NCBI RefSeq assembly: GCF_000478195.2
Contig: NZ_AUZM01000025.1
Span: forward strand, 1 to 64,000
Source of the DNA: Lyngbya aestuarii BL J
GTDB lineage: Bacteria > Cyanobacteriota > Cyanobacteriia > Cyanobacteriales > Microcoleaceae
Reading direction: 5' to 3'
DNA length: 64,000 bases
This document shows, piece after piece, positions 1 to 9,208 of the stretch; the stretch's first letter is position 1, and each line of letters starts with the position of its first letter. The notes beneath the pieces were generated by a model. It ran no database searches, had not been told where the DNA came from, and worked only from the letters and a program-made list of their open reading frames with translations. The translations under genes and the position numbers were made by a program.

Positions 1-1
1 T

Positions 2-1204
2 TTAAGCGTTGCTCTGACATTAACTCATTTTTATCCGACTACAATCTCTCAAACTTCAGTGACAGCTAGCGATGAAATTCGGGGCGTTTGGATTACTAAT
101 GTCAATAGTGGTATTTTGTTTGTTCCCGGTGGAGTTCAACGAGCATTAGATCAACTTTCACAATTAAATTTTAATACCGTTTATCCGGTGTTTTGGAATC
201 GAGGAACAACCTTTTATCCAAGTGCTACCGCCCGTCGAGTTACAGGACGCTTTCAAGATTCATTGCTAAACTTAATTCATTTTGGAAAAGATGTTTTATC
301 TGATATTATTAGTCAAGGACATCAAAGAGACTTAAGAGTAATTCCTTGGTTTGAATATGGGTTGATGGCACCGATAAATTCTCAGCTAGTCCAACGCCAT
401 CCAGAATGGATTACTTTACCCCAAAGTTCTAAATTTTTAGCCATTCCTTCTCTACAAGATTTAAACGATGCTTTACTTCCCAACTTTCCACCGAGTAATA
501 AATTGTCCGGATGGTTGGGGATTAAAAATGTGTGGTTAAATCCCTTGCATCCTCAAGTTCAGAGATTTATAGAAGACTTAATTATTGAAGTCGTGATTAA
601 ATATGATGTTGATGGTATACAATTTGATGATAATTTTGGAATGCCAATAGAACTGGGTTATGATTGGTATACTCGTAAAATTTATAAGCAAGAACATGAG
701 GGTAAACTTCCGCCGAATAATCCCGCAGATCCCGAATGGATGCAGTGGAGAGCGGATAAAATTACAGCTTTTATGAAAACCTTACATGATCAGATTAAAG
801 CTGTTAAACCGGACTGTCTGATTTCTCTCGCCCCCAACCCCCGTGAATTTGCTTATAACGAATCTCTACAAGACTGGGAAACTTGGGTAAAACAGGGTTT
901 AATTGAGGAGTTAATCTTACAAGTTTATCGAGATAGCCCTAAAGCTTTTTTAAGCGAGTTAGACGATCCAGCAATTCGAGAACTTCGCGGTAAAATTCCG
1001 GTCGGAATTGGAATTTTAAGCGGTACAATGGGACATCCTGTTGAGATCGAACAAATTCAGCAACAAGTTCAAGACGTTCGCGATCATAACTTTCAAGGAA
1101 TGTCTTTCTTTTACTGGGAAACCCTATGGAGTTATTTTACTCCAGATGCACCCCGAGAACGTCGGAGAGTATTTGAAATATTATTTTCGCCTTCGCCCTC
1201 CTAA
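2..1204 (+). CDS. Family 10-like glycosyl hydrolase (GHL10/DUF187), 5' truncated
   Basis: The reading frame is open back to the window edge, so the N-terminus lies outside. The first visible residues (LSVALTLTHFYP) are hydrophobic and may be the end of a signal peptide, so the GTG at 59 is probably not the true start. The visible domain starts with GVWITNVNSG and continues as a TIM-barrel-like sequence with YPVFWNRG, a short VDGIQFDDNFG motif (acidic residues at a beta-strand end, as in catalytic or metal sites of this fold) and a C-terminal MSFFYWETLW. These match the GHL10/DUF187 family, predicted secreted polysaccharide-active enzymes common in cyanobacteria. Substrate is unknown. It converges on the next gene with only about 50 bases between them and no clear terminator. 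Confidence 0.8.
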   Translation, partial: LSVALTLTHFYPTTISQTSVTASDEIRGVWITNVNSGILFVPGGVQRALDQLSQLNFNTVYPVFWNRGTTFYPSATARRVTGRFQDSLLNLIHFGKDVLSDIISQGHQRDLRVIPWFEYGLMAPINSQLVQRHPEWITLPQSSKFLAIPSLQDLNDALLPNFPPSNKLSGWLGIKNVWLNPLHPQVQRFIEDLIIEVVIKYDVDGIQFDDNFGMPIELGYDWYTRKIYKQEHEGKLPPNNPADPEWMQWRADKITAFMKTLHDQIKAVKPDCLISLAPNPREFAYNESLQDWETWVKQGLIEELILQVYRDSPKAFLSELDDPAIRELRGKIPVGIGILSGTMGHPVEIEQIQQQVQDVRDHNFQGMSFFYWETLWSYFTPDAPRERRRVFEILFSPSPS

Positions 1205-1253
1205 CGTTCTACAATTCATGTATGTCAACTGATCTCAAACCCTGAAATTCCAA

Positions 1254-2573
1254 TCAAGAATTAGATTCATTTAAGCGTTTTTGCCATTCGGCATCAATTT
1301 TATCTACTTGTTCGAGTTCTTGTTCGACTAAATCAGATTCGGTGGTGTAAGCTAAATCTTTTTGATCGATCACTGTTTCTGCGGCAAATTGACGAGCAAA
1401 ACTCAGTTTTTGTTTAATAGAATCCTGAGCTTGATTCAATATTGCTACCCGTTCTTGTCGGTTTTGATTGCGAACTTCAATGCGAGCATTACGCCATTTT
1501 ATCCAAATAAAACGGATCAAAGGAACGGTTAAAAATCCAATCCCATAAACCAACAAAAGCGGGAAAATAACATCTACAAAGGCAACCCAGCCACCCAAAC
1601 TTTGAACTAGAGTCTGATCTTGTAATAAATTCCCCAAAATGATCGCACCGACAATATTAGCAACACCCAAACCTGCGGCTAACATTAATTGACCAGAACT
1701 AGCTTGGCTAAACTTCCACAATTGTTCTTTGAGAGAACTCACAATCCCTTGAGGACGATATTGAGTAGCAGTCGTTTGTAAATCGGGAAAATGATAAACC
1801 AGTTCACCTTGAGGACTCACTTTTGGATAACCATTAAATCGAGTTAAAACAGGTAACATATAGTCCTCGTATTCTTCCTCCTGACGACTAATTTCATCGA
1901 GATAGGGTGCAACCTGTTCAGCAATAACTGCCCCCTGATTGTTACGAATTAAGGTAGCAATCGTTTTCCAGCGTCGTTCTTCTAAATTAGCATTCGGATT
2001 CCCATCTCCAAAGAGAAAAGAAAAGACAGCTTCTAAAAAGTTGTACTGATTGTCTTTGAGGTTAGCGGAACGTTGACGTCGTTGATTGTAATAATCATTG
2101 TCATCCCAATACAAAAACCAATACCAGTTTGGGCCAAACCACAAGCGAGGAACAAAGATAAATCCACCACCACTATTGCTACTGCCACCGGAATCATCAC
2201 CATCTCGACTGGAATTAATCGCAATCAAAATAATGGCAATGCTCACAAAAATCAGCACAATAGAAGCCAGTAGCAAAATCCCAAAAGAAATGCGGATGAT
2301 ATAAAATAACACACGCCAAACTTTTTCCCACCATTCTTGCAACTTTAATCGCCAAAATTTATTGCGAAGAACAGTCCGAAAATCCTGCGGAAACTGAAAC
2401 GCAATTTCCCCAGACTCGGCGACTTGAAGATGTCCTCCCGCATCAGAAGCCAATGCGAGAAGTTGTTGTTGAGCGATATTAACATCTATTCCAGCTTGGG
2501 CGGCTACGTCCCCCACTGTGACGCGATAGCCCAACTGCTCAACCGATTTCATGATCGAAGGGTTTGGTGTCAT
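1254..2573 (-). CDS. Conserved cyanobacterial membrane protein with N-terminal helix-turn-helix-like segment
   Basis: A 439-residue protein. Residues about 8-60 (GYRVTVGDVAAQAGIDV, then a helix-rich stretch) resemble a small winged-helix or helix-turn-helix module. A strong transmembrane segment follows at about 88-115, then a Gly/Ser/Asp-rich loop and an aromatic cluster (WFGPNWYWFLYW). Two more membrane segments lie at about 295-360, and the C-terminus is charged and helical. I recall similar proteins in filamentous cyanobacteria but no established function. An internal ATG (MKSVEQLGYRV) seven codons in is an alternative start. The chosen ATG overlaps the stop of a small upstream frame as ATGA, which would fit translational coupling if that frame is real. 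Confidence 0.75.
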   Translation of the reverse strand: MTPNPSIMKSVEQLGYRVTVGDVAAQAGIDVNIAQQQLLALASDAGGHLQVAESGEIAFQFPQDFRTVLRNKFWRLKLQEWWEKVWRVLFYIIRISFGILLLASIVLIFVSIAIILIAINSSRDGDDSGGSSNSGGGFIFVPRLWFGPNWYWFLYWDDNDYYNQRRQRSANLKDNQYNFLEAVFSFLFGDGNPNANLEERRWKTIATLIRNNQGAVIAEQVAPYLDEISRQEEEYEDYMLPVLTRFNGYPKVSPQGELVYHFPDLQTTATQYRPQGIVSSLKEQLWKFSQASSGQLMLAAGLGVANIVGAIILGNLLQDQTLVQSLGGWVAFVDVIFPLLLVYGIGFLTVPLIRFIWIKWRNARIEVRNQNRQERVAILNQAQDSIKQKLSFARQFAAETVIDQKDLAYTTESDLVEQELEQVDKIDAEWQKRLNESNS

Positions 2574-2797
2574 AGCGCGTTTTTCTGCCCTAAAGCTTTC
2601 TCCATATACTTACTTCTAGTTTGACATACTTCCTCCGTGAAGCTTTGTCCTAATGGAGGATTTTTAAACTCACATTCCCAAAGAGAGTTATCAGTGATAA
2701 AAATAGACGCTTGTTGAGTGGATTGTTGATATTGTCGGTTGAATCCTGTGTTGGTAAGCGGCTTGTATAGCAGTCCTCTGGCGACATCCGAGAGCAA
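2570..2797 (-). CDS. Possible small ORF coupled to the downstream membrane protein gene
   Basis: A 75-codon frame whose TGA overlaps the ATG of the 439-residue membrane protein by four bases (ATGA), the usual geometry of coupled genes. The C-terminal half (QSFTEEVCQTRSKYMEK) is protein-like. I recognise no family, and a competing frame covers the same strand, so it may be chance or a remnant of an older gene. Confidence 0.25.
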   Translation of the reverse strand: MLSDVARGLLYKPLTNTGFNRQYQQSTQQASIFITDNSLWECEFKNPPLGQSFTEEVCQTRSKYMEKALGQKNAL

Positions 2798-2948
2798 TTT
2801 TTCGGCCGGGCTTCAGAAAAAGTAAACGACAAGCTAGCATGATAGAACAGGCTCTTTGAACGGCGTGAGTGTAAACTCAACGGTAATCAAGGGCAAATTC
2901 AAGTTAAATTAATGATCGCACAACTCTCAACACTGGAGAATCGAGTCA
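2574..2948. other. Divergent intergenic region upstream of ycf3
   Basis: Apart from the doubtful 75-codon frame, this stretch should carry the promoters of the leftward membrane protein gene and of ycf3. I see no clear -35/-10 pair, no riboswitch-like fold and no strong inverted repeat. A GGAG lies about ten bases before the ycf3 ATG. Confidence 0.4.
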
Positions 2949-3470
2949 ATGCCCAGATCACAACGTAACGACAACTTCATCGATAAGACCTTTACAGTAA
3001 TGGCAGATATCATCCTCAAAATTCTGCCGACGAATCAAAAATCTAAAGAAGCCTTCGCCTATTATCGTGATGGAATGTCCGCCCAAGGTGACGGCGAATA
3101 TGCAGAGGCTTTAGACAACTACTATGAAGCCCTTAAACTCGAAGATGACCCTAATGATCGTAGCTACATCCTCTATAATATCGCGTTGATTCATACCAGT
3201 AACGGTGAACATGAAAAGGCATTAGGCTATTATCATCAGGCAATTGATCTCAATCCTCGAATGCCTCAAGCTTTAAATAATATTGCGGTGATGTATCATT
3301 ATCGAGCCGAACGAGAAAAAGAAGCTGGAGATGAGGATAAAGCAGAAGAATATTATCGTCAAGCTGCCGAACATTGGATACAAGCCATTCGTCTTGCTCC
3401 TAATAACTATATTGAGGCTCAAAACTGGCTCAAAACCACCGGACGCTCTAATATTGATGTGTACTTCTAA
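2949..3470 (+). CDS. ycf3: Photosystem I assembly protein Ycf3
   Basis: The 173-residue product starts [15 protein letters not shown], the usual Ycf3 N-terminus, and contains three tetratricopeptide repeats (about residues 35-68, 72-105 and 120-153) including [18 protein letters not shown] and [13 protein letters not shown]. Length and sequence fit the family along the whole protein. Ycf3 is a thylakoid-associated chaperone needed to assemble photosystem I subunits such as PsaA and PsaC. It is followed on the same strand by gatC about 100 bases later. Nothing is truncated or unusual. Confidence 0.97.
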   Translation: MPRSQRNDNFIDKTFTVMADIILKILPTNQKSKEAFAYYRDGMSAQGDGEYAEALDNYYEALKLEDDPNDRSYILYNIALIHTSNGEHEKALGYYHQAIDLNPRMPQALNNIAVMYHYRAEREKEAGDEDKAEEYYRQAAEHWIQAIRLAPNNYIEAQNWLKTTGRSNIDVYF

Positions 3471-3576
3471 GCTCTGATTAAGTTGAGGTCAGTGACCTGT
3501 AGTTTGGCAAGATTGTTGCAGTTAACGCTGACAATTTTTGATGTTCTGACTCCCTATATTTTCTCTGGATTAAACA

Positions 3577-3867
3577 ATGATTGATCGCGAACAAGTCCGC
3601 AAAGTTGCTCATTTAGCTCGGTTGAAAGTTACACCCGAAGAAGAAGAAAAGTTTACAACTGAACTCGGCAGTATCTTAGAATATTTTGAACAGCTTAAAG
3701 AACTCGAGACTGAGAATGTTAAACCCACAACTCGGGCAATTGATGTCAGTAATATTAGCCGCTCTGATCAGTTAAAACCCTATGAAAATCGAGATTCTCT
3801 GTTAGGAAGTGCGCCCGAATCAGATGGGGATTATTTTAAAGTTCCTAAGATTTTAAAAGAAGAATAA
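3577..3867 (+). CDS. gatC: Aspartyl/glutamyl-tRNA(Asn/Gln) amidotransferase subunit C
   Basis: A 96-residue protein starting [16 protein letters not shown], the hallmark GatC N-terminus, with [17 protein letters not shown] and a conserved central helix [15 protein letters not shown]. GatC is the small scaffold of GatCAB, which converts mischarged Glu-tRNA(Gln) to Gln-tRNA(Gln). Full length for the family. gatA and gatB are not in the window, as is usual for cyanobacteria where the subunits are scattered. Confidence 0.96.
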   Translation: MIDREQVRKVAHLARLKVTPEEEEKFTTELGSILEYFEQLKELETENVKPTTRAIDVSNISRSDQLKPYENRDSLLGSAPESDGDYFKVPKILKEE

Positions 3868-3900
3868 AGTCGGCGCAGATTTTTTTCAATAATCAGTTTG

Positions 3901-3979
3901 ACAGTGAGCAGTGTTTTCAGGAGTCAGTTATCAGTTCTCACTTAAACTTCTAAACTTCTGAACTTCTACTGCTCACTGT
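3901..3979. repeat. Dispersed inverted repeat (ACAGTGAGCAGT family)
   Basis: Perfect 12-base inverted arms, ACAGTGAGCAGT at 3901-3912 and ACTGCTCACTGT at 3968-3979, enclose an AT-rich loop. The left arm and the bases after it (ACAGTGAGCAGTG, then TTCAGGA) recur at 40703, again downstream of a short gene. This points to a dispersed noncoding repeat rather than a gene-specific site. Confidence 0.6.
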
Positions 3980-4037
3980 TTACTATCATCTACTTTTTGA
4001 CGGGTTAATTAATCTTTTTTTAGGGTTAATGAAAAGT

Positions 4038-4066
4038 GAAACCCAGTTAATAATTAACTAGGTTTC
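4038..4066. terminator. Hairpin between convergent gatC and hydrolase genes
   Basis: GAAACC (4038-4043) pairs with GGTTTC (4061-4066), and inside it AGTTAAT (4045-4051) is complementary to ATTAACT (4053-4059), with one mismatch between the two blocks. A run of T lies upstream (TCTTTTTTTAG). The symmetrical position between convergent genes suggests a bidirectional terminator. Confidence 0.5.
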
Positions 4067-4097
4067 TCAAACTGATTTTCCAAACGTCAAACAATAA

Positions 4098-5003
4098 CTA
4101 GAGATTAAAATCCACTGTTGCTAACCAATCCAAGATTTTAGGATTAACAACTTCGGGACGTTCATCGTGAGGACAATGACCCGTTTTTGGTACAGAAACA
4201 AATTGAACAGGTTGTCCCGCTGTAACTAAATCTTGATAAATTTTGGCTCCTTTTATTGGAGTCCAAGGGTCATCTTCACCCCAAATGACGAGTAAAGGCT
4301 GTTTGACTTTTGTTAATAACTGGGTGGGATGAGGGCCAGCCGGAGCCGTTAAAATTGAAGCAAAAACTTTCTGAGCGCCTTCATGATTAGAAGGTTGATA
4401 AAGCAATTCGACCAATTCATCGGTAATCGCTTTTTTATTTCCATAAACCTGACGCAAAGTGTTGCGAATGCGGTGTTTTTGACGCACTTGGTTAAACACA
4501 AACGAACCAATCACCGGAGAACCCACCATCTTAGTAAATGTTCCCATAATCCATCGTAAGGGCAGATTTAATTCCTCTGGGCGATGGTTCAAACCCCCTG
4601 CACAGTTAAGTAATACCGCCCCAGCGGAAATGTCAGGATATTCCGCCACCATCATCAAACTCAGTAACGCCCCGATAGAGTTTCCGATAAAAACAGTTGG
4701 TTTGAGAATATGTTCGGCCCAAAAATCATGCAACAGTTCAGTCCACAATTCCAACGAATAATCAATAGCAGGTTTCGCCGAACCCCCAAACCCCAGTAAG
4801 TCGATGGCAAAAACTTGATAACCTCCTTCTGCGAGTACGGGGATATTTTGCCGCCAATGTCCGATAGAAGCACCAAAACCATGCACTAACATCAGAGGAT
4901 TTCCGTTTCCTTGAACCGTGTATTGGATAGAGTGTCCCTGCCATTGCCAAGTTTGCAAGTTTAGGGGAAATTTAGAAACAGGTTGTTGGGTAGAAAGCGT
5001 CAT
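4098..5003 (-). CDS. Alpha/beta-fold hydrolase
   Basis: A 301-residue single-domain enzyme. The fold's landmarks are in order: the oxyanion strand LMLVHGFGASIGHWR, the nucleophile elbow GNSIGA (Ser about residue 110), an acid-containing segment VIWGEDDPWTP and the catalytic histidine in KTGHCPHDERPE. This gives a complete Ser-Asp-His triad. The closest family feel is the cyanobacterial and plastid haloperoxidase/esterase-like hydrolases (pheophytinase-like), but the substrate cannot be read from sequence. It stands alone on the minus strand downstream of the CHAT gene cluster, with an 80-base gap, so readthrough is possible but not evident. Confidence 0.88.
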   Translation of the reverse strand: MTLSTQQPVSKFPLNLQTWQWQGHSIQYTVQGNGNPLMLVHGFGASIGHWRQNIPVLAEGGYQVFAIDLLGFGGSAKPAIDYSLELWTELLHDFWAEHILKPTVFIGNSIGALLSLMMVAEYPDISAGAVLLNCAGGLNHRPEELNLPLRWIMGTFTKMVGSPVIGSFVFNQVRQKHRIRNTLRQVYGNKKAITDELVELLYQPSNHEGAQKVFASILTAPAGPHPTQLLTKVKQPLLVIWGEDDPWTPIKGAKIYQDLVTAGQPVQFVSVPKTGHCPHDERPEVVNPKILDWLATVDFNL

Positions 5004-5084
5004 TTAATAAACTTTTGTAAATAAGACCACTCTCAAATGATAATAGGTTAAGCCCCGAATTTCTCGCAAATGCGATCGCTACGG

Positions 5085-7769
5085 TTAAGGATTTGAACAG
5101 TTCAAACCTGCCGCCTCTGCTGTCGCAAACTGAATCGGCAAAAATGCGAAGCCGAACTCTCGGCTAGGACAAGCAACAACCCTAACCCGGCTCACAGGGG
5201 GCTGTTTGCGATCGCCTATCCCCGGTATAAACTCAATTGGCCCGGTCACTCCCTCCACACCGAAAGTCTGATCTGCGATCGCCTGACGAACTCCGCGACG
5301 GGTTGGATGTTGGCGTATTCCTTCGATCAGTACCAAAGCCGCATCATAGGCTAGAGCAGTGCGGGGACTAACTGGCCCACCCCAAAGCTGCAAAGCGGTT
5401 TTGGAAAAATCTGGGTTAGGACTGCTCAAATAATGCCAGTGAACCAGTAAAATCAGTTTTTCTAAAAGTTTGGGCTTGGCAATTTTTAAAGCTTTAGGAC
5501 TGTAGAGAGACAAAGTACCCACTATTGAGCTTTGACCAAGATTTTCTTTGATGACTTCTAGGGAACGAGCAAGAGAATTAGTCACCTGACCATCTGGCAT
5601 TAAAACAATGGCTGATTCTCCAGAATCTCTAATTTTTTGGATGGCACGTTCGGCATTAAAATCTGGAGTAGAAAGATCAAAGGAATCAATGATATATCCT
5701 CCTTTTTCTAGAAATTTTTCTTTGAATTGTTTTTTATAATCACTAGAATAGGGACTCGCCGGATTGTAAAAAATAGCCACTCTTTTTTGGTTGATTTGAT
5801 TGAGTAAGACATCAACCATGACATTGGCTTGCACATGGTTAACAGTTGGAATTCGGAAGAAAATTTTTCGGGGTTGTGTGCTGAGTTCAGAGGTTGTTGT
5901 ACCTGGAGAAACTAAGACCTTTTTATTTTGATTATAAATATCTACAGTTGCCATCGTCATTTCACTCGTATAATGACCGACAACGCCTAGAATTTCTGAG
6001 CGTTTGGCTAGAGTTGTAGCAACTGTTATCGCCTGACTTTCTAAATTAGAATCATCAGCAATAATTACTTTTAAGCCTTTTCCATTCAAATTGTTACGAT
6101 CTAAAAAATTTGAACCCGGTAAAACAATATCAGAATATTTACTCTGATTGAATAAACTTAAGTTAACTTCGGTTTGGGCTTGAGCTATACCTCGAAGAAG
6201 TTCTTCAGCAATTTCTGCATCTATAACCTCTTTTTTTAAAATAGGAACCACAACGGCTATCGTATAGTAATCGGCTCCTGTCGCTTCTAACAGTGCATTA
6301 TTGAGATAAATTAAAGTTTCTGGATCTTTTCTTTCTTCCTGCCAGCTTTCTTGCAGATTACGAACAGCCTGTTGAGAGTTTTGATGGCTAATAAAACAAT
6401 CAATCCACCGTTGTCGAACATAACCATTCCAAACGGGTAAAAAATCACTCCAGGGGCGCTGACAATTTGCCACAGGCTTCACACCCCTTTGCTTATCTCG
6501 GGGTTGAAAAGGAGTTAAAATTTCCTCACCTTGACTAATCTGATCTCCCATTTTTTCAGAACTCACAATTTGTGAAACTCCATAAAGCACAGTTCCCATT
6601 AAAACCAACGACAATGGAATGAATTGCCAGGGTTTTATTAAAGGTTTTCTCAGTAAATGATCGGGTTGAGTTTGAGGCCAATAAAGTTCAGATGCAGCCG
6701 GATTTTGACTCAGCACAGGCAGCCAAGATGCTCCTGGATAGAACAGTTTATCTGTATGGGTGGGAATTTCAATTTGTTGCAAATGTTGCCGAGCCGAACG
6801 AACAGCAGCGTGAAGCGGTTTACCCTGAATAAATTCTTCAAGGAAAAACTTTAAAAAAGTTCGTGCCACTTGATCGGGAACGGGTTCTCGCATGACGATC
6901 AAATGGGGAATCTCAAAATCCGCTAAATATTCAGCTATACCGAGTCCATCACAGGAATTAAAGACTGCTAACTTAACATTTTTAGCCGCTTTTTTTAAAG
7001 CTTCTTTTAACGCTTCAATTGATAAATTCAAGGAATGATCGACCTGAATTTGTTTCTCAGAACTATGTCCAGCATAAAAAATAATATCCCAATTTCCCAT
7101 CCAGAGTTTATCAAATAGTTCTTGTGGAGTTAGAAAATTTCCCTTCCGGGGAATCGCAGTAATGTTTGCTCCGTATTTTTTTAAGGTTTCAATCAGTTCT
7201 CGATCCTCTTGAAGTTTCAATCCCCCTTGATGGCTGCCAAAAATTGCTAGAATTTTTAGGGGTGTAGTGAGTATTTCTGTTGGTCGATTATATGAAGACA
7301 AAAGAGTTAATTCTGCCTGGGGTAAAAAATAGGATTTATCAAATAAATCCCAGCGATCCCAGGATAATTTACGCAGATAAGCATTTGAGGTATCGAGAAT
7401 AATTCGTACCGATTCAGTTGATGTTCCGTCTTTGACTTGCCCAACAATGCGCCCTCGAATATCCCCAAAGATGGGATCACTAAACCAAGTTTCTACTGTA
7501 GATTCTAGGGTTTGAGTCGCAGATTGACAGTCTTGCAAAGTAGAAGCATGGGTAGTTTGCCCATCTGGAATCTTAATAATTCGGTCTCCCAAGTGGGTAT
7601 AAATTTCTCTCCATTCCTCATAAACTTGAGGAATTTGGGGGTTGGGTGGGAGTTGAGGGCAATTACTATCTGTAGCAATGATTCTGCCATCTTGCCAAAA
7701 CTCTAAGAAAACGGGAAACCCGGATTCAAAACTACCCCCTTCTATCTTAATAACAGCTTGTTTGCTCAT
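5085..7769 (-). CDS. CHAT-family protease fused to a transmembrane, periplasmic-binding-protein-like sensor
   Basis: The 894-residue protein has four parts. Residues 1-165 are an uncharacterised N-terminal region seen in cyanobacterial CHAT proteins. Residues about 170-355 form a CHAT domain (caspase-like clan CD) with the catalytic dyad visible: His235 in FYAGHSS and Cys273 in FNSCDGLG. One transmembrane helix follows at about 384-402. The rest (about 490-890) resembles type 1 periplasmic binding proteins of the Leu/Ile/Val receptor type (TIAVVVPI, GVVGHYTSEMT, VLVSPGTTTSEL, PRTALAYDAALVLIEGI). With the CHAT domain inside the cell, the binding domain would face the periplasm, so ligand binding could control proteolysis; this is inference. 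It is the last gene of a set with a DUF1822 protein and a sigma-like protein. Confidence 0.88.
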   Translation of the reverse strand: MSKQAVIKIEGGSFESGFPVFLEFWQDGRIIATDSNCPQLPPNPQIPQVYEEWREIYTHLGDRIIKIPDGQTTHASTLQDCQSATQTLESTVETWFSDPIFGDIRGRIVGQVKDGTSTESVRIILDTSNAYLRKLSWDRWDLFDKSYFLPQAELTLLSSYNRPTEILTTPLKILAIFGSHQGGLKLQEDRELIETLKKYGANITAIPRKGNFLTPQELFDKLWMGNWDIIFYAGHSSEKQIQVDHSLNLSIEALKEALKKAAKNVKLAVFNSCDGLGIAEYLADFEIPHLIVMREPVPDQVARTFLKFFLEEFIQGKPLHAAVRSARQHLQQIEIPTHTDKLFYPGASWLPVLSQNPAASELYWPQTQPDHLLRKPLIKPWQFIPLSLVLMGTVLYGVSQIVSSEKMGDQISQGEEILTPFQPRDKQRGVKPVANCQRPWSDFLPVWNGYVRQRWIDCFISHQNSQQAVRNLQESWQEERKDPETLIYLNNALLEATGADYYTIAVVVPILKKEVIDAEIAEELLRGIAQAQTEVNLSLFNQSKYSDIVLPGSNFLDRNNLNGKGLKVIIADDSNLESQAITVATTLAKRSEILGVVGHYTSEMTMATVDIYNQNKKVLVSPGTTTSELSTQPRKIFFRIPTVNHVQANVMVDVLLNQINQKRVAIFYNPASPYSSDYKKQFKEKFLEKGGYIIDSFDLSTPDFNAERAIQKIRDSGESAIVLMPDGQVTNSLARSLEVIKENLGQSSIVGTLSLYSPKALKIAKPKLLEKLILLVHWHYLSSPNPDFSKTALQLWGGPVSPRTALAYDAALVLIEGIRQHPTRRGVRQAIADQTFGVEGVTGPIEFIPGIGDRKQPPVSRVRVVACPSREFGFAFLPIQFATAEAAGLNCSNP

Positions 7770-7842
7770 AATTACTCAATTGCTTTAGTCGTAATTCAGA
7801 AAACTCCTGTACTGTAATATCATAGGATTCAGTTCAGTTTAT

Positions 7843-9108
7843 TCAAACCATGAAGTGTTTTGTCACCGTGGCATTATTGAGAACGATCTCAAGGCTAAAC
7901 TGATCGCCCGGATCGGCGGTGAATTTAAACTGAATATAATCATCCCGCTCCCGAGAACGAACTTCAAATAAGGACTGACCCATTTCATCTAAACCAATCA
8001 GTTTTAAATTGGCAGGTAAAAAGGATTGTTCTTGCAGTGGATAAATTCTCAAAAGAATTGCTATTCGTTGGTTGGCTCTAGGTAAAATCGCTATCATTAG
8101 TGCTACAGAAATGCCTGATAATTGCATTCCCAAATCAATAGCTCGTCGTACACCGATAGCCGGATGACTCGGAGCAATTTCCCACAACAATTCTGCGGCT
8201 TGCCAGCGTGTTTCTTCATCTTCTGTTGTTTCTAAAACTTGCACAAGAGCGTGACTGACTTCAGTTGATGAGAGTTCAGATTCGGCTAAATTGACCTGAT
8301 TTTTATCTTCCTGAATTGGGGGAGTTGAGAATTGTTTCAGAAATTTTTGTACAGCATTTATAAACGACTGATATGTTGCTTCGTCTGACCTCAAACACAT
8401 CTGAATAATCGGTCTACGCTTCCCTAACAGTTCTTCTATCGGTTGCCAGTCTTTTGTAAAAGTCTGATCTAACCAGCGTGTTAACTGTTCAAAGGTATTT
8501 TCAATGAATCTATTTTCAGGGAGTTTGATTGCGGCTGGACTTAAATATTTGAGATTAAAAATTAAGTGGCTGGGTTCGGCGTTAAATGCCTCTAAAGACA
8601 GTTTGTAGTAATTTTCTTTTGTATTTTTTAGATTTTTTTTGATTAACTGGTCATATCGTAAAAATCCAACTACAATGACTTGATATTCCTCAATAAATAC
8701 TTGAATTATCGTATAAAAATGGGCGGCAAAATCAGGAGAATCAATCATATTTTTAGGGATTTTAATTTCTTGATCTTCTAAACTCGCATTGGAAAGTAAG
8801 CAAAGTTTAAAATTCCCAACTTGGAGAGGGCTGATTGCTTCCGAAGATAGAACTTGAGTTTTAATGAGAGAATCCACTTGATAAGTCAATGTTAAATGGC
8901 GATCGCTTAACCATTGTTCTAATGCGAAGACAGCCAGTGCATTCAAATAAGCTTGCCATTGTTGGGGTTCATTGTTAAAGTGACGACTGAGGAGAGTCGC
9001 TTGCTGAAAATTTTCCGGTTCTAGATCAACCGTTTCTAACTGTAATTGTCGGTAAGATAGTGAATTAGCGTTTCCTTTCGAGCGTTCAGAATCAAGATCA
9101 AAATTCAT
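7843..9108 (-). CDS. DUF1822 family protein
   Basis: The 421-residue protein begins with the DUF1822 core (a segment of the type FQQATLLSRHF, then WQAYLNALAVFALEQWLSD), found almost only in cyanobacteria. The C-terminal half (VSVALMIAILPRANQRIAILLRIYP and QFKFTADPGDQFSLEIVL) looks like a beta-rich domain. No catalytic motif and no membrane segment are evident. AGGAG sits seven bases before the ATG and fixes the start. It lies 73 bases upstream of the CHAT-sensor gene and about 100 bases downstream of the sigma-like gene, all on one strand, so co-transcription is likely. Function is unknown. Its place between a sigma-like protein and a protease makes it a candidate anti-sigma factor or protease substrate, which is inference only. 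Confidence 0.85.
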   Translation of the reverse strand: MNFDLDSERSKGNANSLSYRQLQLETVDLEPENFQQATLLSRHFNNEPQQWQAYLNALAVFALEQWLSDRHLTLTYQVDSLIKTQVLSSEAISPLQVGNFKLCLLSNASLEDQEIKIPKNMIDSPDFAAHFYTIIQVFIEEYQVIVVGFLRYDQLIKKNLKNTKENYYKLSLEAFNAEPSHLIFNLKYLSPAAIKLPENRFIENTFEQLTRWLDQTFTKDWQPIEELLGKRRPIIQMCLRSDEATYQSFINAVQKFLKQFSTPPIQEDKNQVNLAESELSSTEVSHALVQVLETTEDEETRWQAAELLWEIAPSHPAIGVRRAIDLGMQLSGISVALMIAILPRANQRIAILLRIYPLQEQSFLPANLKLIGLDEMGQSLFEVRSRERDDYIQFKFTADPGDQFSLEIVLNNATVTKHFMV

Positions 9109-9208
9109 GTCAATTCTCCTAGTTAAGCGTTGGGTTTAATAGTTATTGATTGGGTTATATTTTTTATAAATTGCTTTTAAAAAATAATAAACTCATCTTT
9201 TTGTGTTC

